This document shows, piece by piece, positions 59,247 through 64,000 of a stretch of 64,000 bases of DNA; position 1 is the first letter of the stretch; every line of letters begins with the position of its first letter. The notes under the pieces were generated by a model. It did not search any database. It worked only from the letters and a program-made list of their open reading frames with translations, and had not been told where the DNA came from. This DNA comes from Symbiodinium microadriaticum. Lineage: Eukaryota > Sar > Dinophyceae > Suessiales > Symbiodiniaceae. The stretch spans positions 56,069 through 120,068 of the forward strand of contig LSRX01000845.1 in NCBI GenBank assembly GCA_001939145.1, written 5' to 3'. A program made the position numbers and the translations under genes.

Positions 59247-59667
59247 TCATCCTTCTTCTGAGCTCGAGCTGTAGCCGAGTCCAAGGCCCGGTCCCTCATT
59301 GGTGACAGCTGGCTCAGAACTGGTTGCCGCAACATCTGCGGAACCCTCGCTGGTGGCTGCGGGCGTCGGCTTGGCCTTCTTGACGGCCACGAAGCCCGGA
59401 AGCTTCTTCTCCTTGCCCTTGTCCTTCTCGCTTTTGTCCTTGGTGGCCTGGCTGGGCTGGCAGTCTCACCGTGCAGCAGAGCAAACACTCAGAATAAAAT
59501 AGAGAAAGTATGCCCTTGACAGAAAGATGGCCTGGAGGCGCAGCGTGAGAGATGCACTTTGCGCGCTCTGTGCCTCCTGAAGCAGAGCTGCGACTTCGTC
59601 TTCGTTTTTCTGCCTTCGCTTCAAAGAAGTCTGGCGCTCTGCTTCCAGGTCTTCTTGGCTTGCAGTC
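59247..59667 (-). CDS. Second gene, 3' exons: coiled coil and Ser/Glu tail
   Basis: Exon 59,532 to about 59,667 encodes a charged helix (SQEDLEAERQTSLKRRQKNE, then DEVAALLQEAQSAQSA) and ends LTLRLQ at a GC donor (gccatc). After an 84-nt intron, 59,247-59,447 encodes a Lys/Glu-rich run, LPGFVAVKKAKPTPAA and the final GLGLGYSSSSEEG before TGA. The frame is continuous across the junction. The lysine-rich middle and acidic-serine end suggest a small nuclear protein, perhaps of NIP30/FAM192A type, but I cannot establish that. It is on the same strand as the giant gene, as expected of dinoflagellate unidirectional gene arrays. Confidence 0.75.
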
Positions 59668-59886
59668 GCCGACGCGAAGGCTCGTGCATTTGCGGCACTG
59701 TAACCTGAACCACGACAGTGGAAGTGGAAGATGGACTGTGCAATGCATCCCAATATTTTCGTGTTGCTGAACTTCAGCGATGGCTTGTTGCCCTCAAAAA
59801 CTGCGCTTGGTGCAGTCTTTTTTATATATGGCTTCGCTTTGGTCGTAGTAGTTTGTTTCCCTTTCGCGGGTCTTTCGCCCCACACA

Positions 59887-60035
59887 GCAGTGGTAGTAGT
59901 AGTCGCAGTCATAGTAGTAGTCGTAGTCGTCGTAGTCGTACTCGTAGCCGTAGCAGTAGCAGTAGAAGCAGTCGGGGCAGTCCTAGCAGTGGAAGTAGTC
60001 GTAGTCGTCGTCGTCGCAGTAGTAGTAGGTATACG
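59887..60035 (+). repeat. GTA/GTC triplet repeat
   Basis: Degenerate gta, gtc and gca triplets precede the fold-back element and are matched by another triplet tract on its far side. Confidence 0.95.
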
Positions 60036-60039
60036 GTTG

Positions 60040-60965
60040 GTAGGTGATGCCAGTGTTTTCTTCATGTGAGTCTGTTATTTCTCGAGTTTTGAGCTGTTTT
60101 TGCTTGTTGGAGGGGGGTGCGCCTTTTTTGTGTGTTTTTTGTGTTAGCAGCTCATGTCTTGTTGAACGCTGTAATTTCTCGAGTTTTGGCCTGGTTTTGG
60201 GCGGGTTTCGAAAAGATCGTGCTTTTTTATGACACTGTTTTTTGGATTTTTGGAGCCCTGGACTGTCTGCGTTTTTTTGTAGGATGCTGTTATTTCTCGA
60301 GTTTTGGTGTTTAGTCCAGGATCACGATTTTGAAAGCCACTTGTTTGCTACATCCGCTGTTAGTTGCAAACAGGCTTTGCTGTGAAACAGTCTTTGTTGC
60401 TTTCGCTGTTAGACAAGGGTTCCAGGAGGGCCTTGGCTTTGCTATTAGACAAGGGTTCCAGGAGGGTCTTGGGTGATAGGGAGTCCTGATTTAAAATGGC
60501 TTGGCTTGGCTTGGTTTGGGGGGGGGTTACGTAGTAGTAGGCGCACGGTTGGTTACATCATCATCCTCATCACCGTCGTCGACATCCATGTATCACAGCA
60601 ACAAAACTCCACAACTTTAACACCAAAAAACAAAAACGTAACACACACAAACTACAAGACCAAGACCACTCAAAACCAGCCCAAAACTCCAGAAATACCA
60701 GCATCCAACAAGAAACGCCAAAAGTCCAAGATTCCAAAATGCAAAAAAACAGTGTCATAAAAAAACGCGATCTTGCCCAGAACCACCCAAAACCAGGCCA
60801 AAACTCGAGAAATAACAGCGTTCAGCAAGACATGAGCTGCGAACACAACAAAAACACAAAAAAGGCGCACCCCCCTCCAACAAGTAAAAACAGCTCAAAA
60901 CTCGAGAAATAACACACTCAGACCACGAAAACACTGGCGTCACCTACCAACCCTATGCCTAGTAG
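60040..60965. repeat. Fold-back element, arms ~270 bp
   Basis: 60,040-60,310 (plus) and about 60,675-60,965 (reverse complement) match over nearly their whole length, including ggttggtaggtgatgccagt / cgccag, ttatttctcgagttttgagc, ggaggggggtgcgcc and tgacactgtttttt. Both arms encode nearly the same spurious 62-residue frame. Each arm contains three copies of ttatttctcgagttttg about 100 bp apart. The unpaired centre (60,310-60,675) holds a doubled 'ttagacaagggttccaggag' repeat. Confidence 0.85.
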
Positions 60966-60979
60966 TAGTAGTACTTGTA

Positions 60980-61014
<35 letters not shown>

Positions 61015-61085
61015 CGTAGTAAGTAGTAGGTAGTAGGTAGTAGGTAGCAGGTAGCAGGTAGCAATTGTAGCAAGTAGTAGGTAGT
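60958..61085 (+). repeat. TAG triplet and GTAGGTA repeat
   Basis: tagtagtag runs, then 7-mer gtagtag/gtagcag units, after the fold-back element. Confidence 0.95.
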
Positions 61086-61399
61086 AGTAGCAAATCAAAA
61101 AATCATCTGTACCTGCTTGTGAGTCAAGGGCCTAGACCGCGGGAAACCGCGGGGGAGCCGATGCAGTTTGCACGGCTGTGGCCTTTGGAATGACCGTCGA
61201 GGGGTGCCACTGAAGCGGCTCGCAACTGCGTTCCAACTTTTCCAGTCCCTTTGGAGACTCCACGTGAGTCACAAATTCCGGGCCTCAAGGCAGCTCGAGG
61301 GATGACAGACCGCGGGCTGCTGCAGCAAGAGCACCCGAAGTAGACGCTGGCTTCCCCGCGCGCATAGGCACGTCAGCTGGCTGGCGGCTCGGGAGCTAG

Positions 61400-61784
61400 C
61401 TCCAAGGGGGCAGGTCCCGAAGCTTTCGCCTCGTTGGTTGTCGGGCTCCGCATCGGCAGACCCTTCAAACGTTGCTCGCACCCAGTAGTAAGCTCCGATG
61501 AGGAGCAAGTCCTCACCATCGCCATTGCCCGACTCGGCACGCACCTGTGCTTCCCGCACCGCGGCCCTGAGTCGCTGGATCTCGGCAGCGTCACGGGCAT
61601 TGGTACCGGTACAGTACCAATACTAGCAGTAGTGGTAGTAACAGTAGCGGTAGAAGAAGAAGTAGTAGTAGTAGTCGTCGTCGTGGTGGTAGCAACTAGT
61701 AATTAGTCATTTGTATTAATTGTCGTCGTCGTAGTGGTGGTAGTAGTAGTAGGAGGAGGAGTAGGAGTCGGAGTAGGAGGAGTT

Positions 61785-61831
<47 letters not shown>

Positions 61832-62546
61832 CGTCGTCGCCGTCGTCGTCGTAATAGCAGTAACAGTAGCAGTAGTAGTTGGTAGTAGTAGTCGTCGTCG
61901 TCGTCGTAGTAGTAGTAGCAGTAGTAGTAGTAGTAGTAGTAGTAGTAGCAGCAGCAGCAGGAGTAGTAGCAGTAGTAGTAGTAGCAGCAGCAGCAGCAGG
62001 AGTAGTAGTAGGAGGAGGAGGAGGAGGTCCTCTGGTGCTTGTGGCACGCCGACTTTCTTGACTCGCCAAGGCGCGATTCACTTGGCTTGCATGGATAGCT
62101 GCACGGCCTTTCTGCTCGTCCTCTTTAGATCGCCAAGTCGTTGAGTTGGCGAACATGCTGTTGATCCTTGCAAATTCGATCAAGTCGTGTCGCCTATTGT
62201 CAGAATCGCCGGCAAAACTTTCAGCTTGCCCAACTCGCACCGCACAAGAAAACTGAGGAGGTCTGCAGGGAGGTGGCGCTGTTCTCTGCTAGACTGAGCA
62301 ACAGCAGATACTAGACACAGCAGATAGACTGCGGTGCAAACGAGGTCCTCTCGCTTGAAGTTGCCATTTTGATGGATCCATCAACAGCAAAGCATCAAGC
62401 TTCTCGACTACGAGGTTTGAGCGCGCTGCAGTCGAGGAGCAAACAGAGTAGCAGCTCAAGCTGTCAATTCTCGCTGAGCGCTGTGCAATGAGGTACAAGT
62501 GCCGCATCAAGTCTGCCTTCGAACGCTTTTTGCCGGACCCTTTCAA
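61400..62546 (-). CDS. Probable upstream exons of the second gene
   Basis: Minus-strand stretches with coding character are: KKRSKADLMRHLYLIAQRSA (about 62,460-62,530), RHDLIEFARINSMFANSTTW (about 62,130-62,190), and a coiled coil with AAEIQRLRAAVREAQ then DLLLIGAYYWVRATFEGS (about 61,450-61,600). They share strand and helical, charged character with the 59.2-59.7 kb exons and could form one gene whose intron contains the triplet repeats. No family was recognised; borders are not fixed. Confidence 0.45.
61616..62030 (+). repeat. Long TAG/TCG/CAG triplet repeat
   Basis: About 400 bp of tag, tcg, cag and agg triplets, keeping triplet phase with few breaks. It separates the two candidate exon groups of the second gene. 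Confidence 0.95.
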
Positions 62547-64000
62547 TTACGGTTCCCGAACATCACCAGTCACCAAGTAACAACCGCAGACAAGCGTCAG
62601 CCTGAGAAACAATAATCGTCAACAGCGCCATATGCCTTCTAGATATTTCTAGCTAAGAAAGCAAGGCTCAACGTTTCGACGCTCACACTCAACATTTTTG
62701 GGTAGTCTCCAAGCCTTTAAAAAGCAAGGTACGGGCTGCGTTCTTTTGTCAGGCGAACTCAAGCCTCGGAGAATCTGTAAACTCAGAAAACGCGCGGGAC
62801 TACGCTCCCGATCTTGAAGTTTCCCGGCCACGAGCACCACATAGAATATGTATATAGTAGGGCGCTACATGTCGCTTTTGATTTTGGTGCGAAGAGCCTA
62901 GCAATCTAATAGTCGCAGAAAAATCCTGGTGATTGACTAGCTTCAGTTACCCTAGACCTGTTGGCGGTGGCCCACTGGCCAACAGGCTTGGCTCTAGACT
63001 CAGCCTTCCACGGGCTGGAGGTCCCGGTTAAGAAACGAACAGGACAGGAAGGATGCCCGCCCAGGGGTGCCTGGAAAAGTGAAACTTACAGGCACGCCAA
63101 GAAGCCAAAGGGGCCTTGCATGCGACCTGTCTTATGCAGCTGCTGCCGTTTGTTACAGATACAATCACACAGCCACAAGTGTAGCTGTACGACTTGTCAG
63201 GCAGTTGCCAGAAGCAGTTCCGAGCACATTGCCAGAAGTGTAGGAGCCAATGCTATCCCATGCTTTCCTCCCTACCCTCACCCCAACCCCCCTCCCCTCC
63301 GCGAGGCATGATACGAAGTTGACTTACCTACGAGTGGCTTCGCTCGAAAATGGGAGACTGGATCGGCTCAGAACGGAAATATCTGCAAGCTTTTTTGAGC
63401 TTAGAGCATCTGAAGCACGGAGCGGGACTTCCTTGCGAATGACATTGGGAGATTGGCGCCAAGGTGTGAACTGCTCGCTGTGGTCAGCCAAAGCCGGGCT
63501 AAAGACTACGAAACTCAACTTGATCATAGCGAGCCACGTTGCAGTCTTGTTGAGGCAGGGACCTTGGTCTCATAGACCATATCTTGGCTCCAGAAACACA
63601 GTTCGGCCTGGCAGTGTTCGTTTGCAACTTCACCTTCCAATCCCTTGGTGGCACATGATATCATGATGTCCTTGCGAGGGTGATCTATAGGCAACGGCAT
63701 TGGAAGCAGTCGCCTCACACGTGTGCTGCCAAAAAGCTCATGCAACAACAAGTGGTTGATTCAGAGGCGAACGTCAGCAGGTGGGCAACGACCGCGAAGC
63801 AGGACGCAGGAGCATGGGCTATCTGGTCCTTTTCGCAGACATGTTGGTGACTGCTACGGTCCCATCAGCAAAGGTGGCCTGCTGGTTGATGAGCAAAGTG
63901 AGCAACTGAGCCTGGACGTTTCCGAGTCCGCAAGTTTCAGATGTTAGGCCGCTAGGCTTCAGCCAGGTCGTGGCCACCTTGAGGCCAAGACTGTCAGGCG
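62547..64000. other. Right end, no recognised gene
   Basis: No repeat or family motif noticed. Frames of 60-138 codons overlap on both strands without clear coding character. Confidence 0.4.

Noticed and set aside
60044-60943. Two similar 62-residue proteins (plus 60,044; minus 60,755)
   Set aside because: They are the same sequence on the two arms of the fold-back element; low-complexity composition and no coding support.
1-64000. CRISPR arrays, tRNA/rRNA genes, bacterial operons
   Set aside because: None seen; splice structure, repeats and the spliced-leader relic all indicate a eukaryotic nuclear sequence.

Overview
The window is nuclear DNA from a dinoflagellate, most likely a Symbiodiniaceae-type alga (inference). 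The evidence is a near-perfect relic of the dinoflagellate spliced leader at about 17,985-18,005, coding sequence cut into exons of 24-160 nt by introns mostly of 55-100 nt, intron donors that are GT, GC and GA in roughly similar numbers with AG|G acceptors, decayed gag-like retroelement sequence, and long triplet microsatellites. Very few of the long open frames are genes. The real coding signal is in short exons, nearly all on the minus strand, and I found it by matching remembered family motifs in collinear order.

The main object is one very large minus-strand gene running from at least 55,020 down to a stop at 3,021 (about 52 kb). Its exons carry, in order, the hallmarks of the 3,000-residue-class DUF3638/DUF3645 family (often auto-annotated 'ubiquitinyl hydrolase/ubiquitin thioesterase-like' in fungi and protists): LTAPYIRVPLLLGFFAD (54.7 kb), VLDAALFEPGQWQ (54.4), VPAPDRNHLATPAG (54.3), YLERTEDLPHLLW (34.7), a Walker A exon MIMGAGKTT (32.55), a Walker B exon GVLLLDE (30.93), HRVSYGLL (27.8), SEFSHPDVTIG (27.5), WPLEILDLADP (24.3), GFSG/TPNDLLP (23.9), HALIDTGALITGMTN (23.4), FYDHVHTTGMDIKQ (22.45), KDMTFRDYAQG/AYRMRGVG (22.2-22.3), an EQ-rich tract (12.1-12.2), RRIKNVICFLEW (10.8) and GRYFVVLSLEEAEHLRGSMHL (9.6). 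The last exons (3.0-3.5 kb) carry two EF-hand loops. The middle part (35-53 kb) must hold more exons that I could not place securely.

Large introns of this gene hold other elements. At 5,634-8,229 a compact AT-rich element with short terminal inverted repeats and an apparent 8-bp target duplication sits inside an array of about 98-bp GC-rich repeats. It has tightly packed tiny ORFs on both strands, two of them cysteine-cluster proteins, and looks like a decayed virus-like or virus-derived transposon (inference). At 17.7-21.5 kb a decayed gag-like retroelement on the plus strand is preceded by the spliced-leader relic and bracketed by an inverted repeat. Smaller items are a perfect 21-bp hairpin at 46.15-46.24 kb, duplicated 180-bp units near 41 kb and tandem repeats near 15.1 kb.

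Upstream of the giant gene on the same strand (about 59.2-62.5 kb) is the 3' part of a second gene with coiled-coil exons and an acidic-serine tail. A 0.9-kb fold-back element and long TAG/TCG triplet repeats lie within or beside it. The left end (1-1,080) is CAG/CAA and TAC triplet repeat; an assembly gap (52,355-52,571) falls in a GT repeat.
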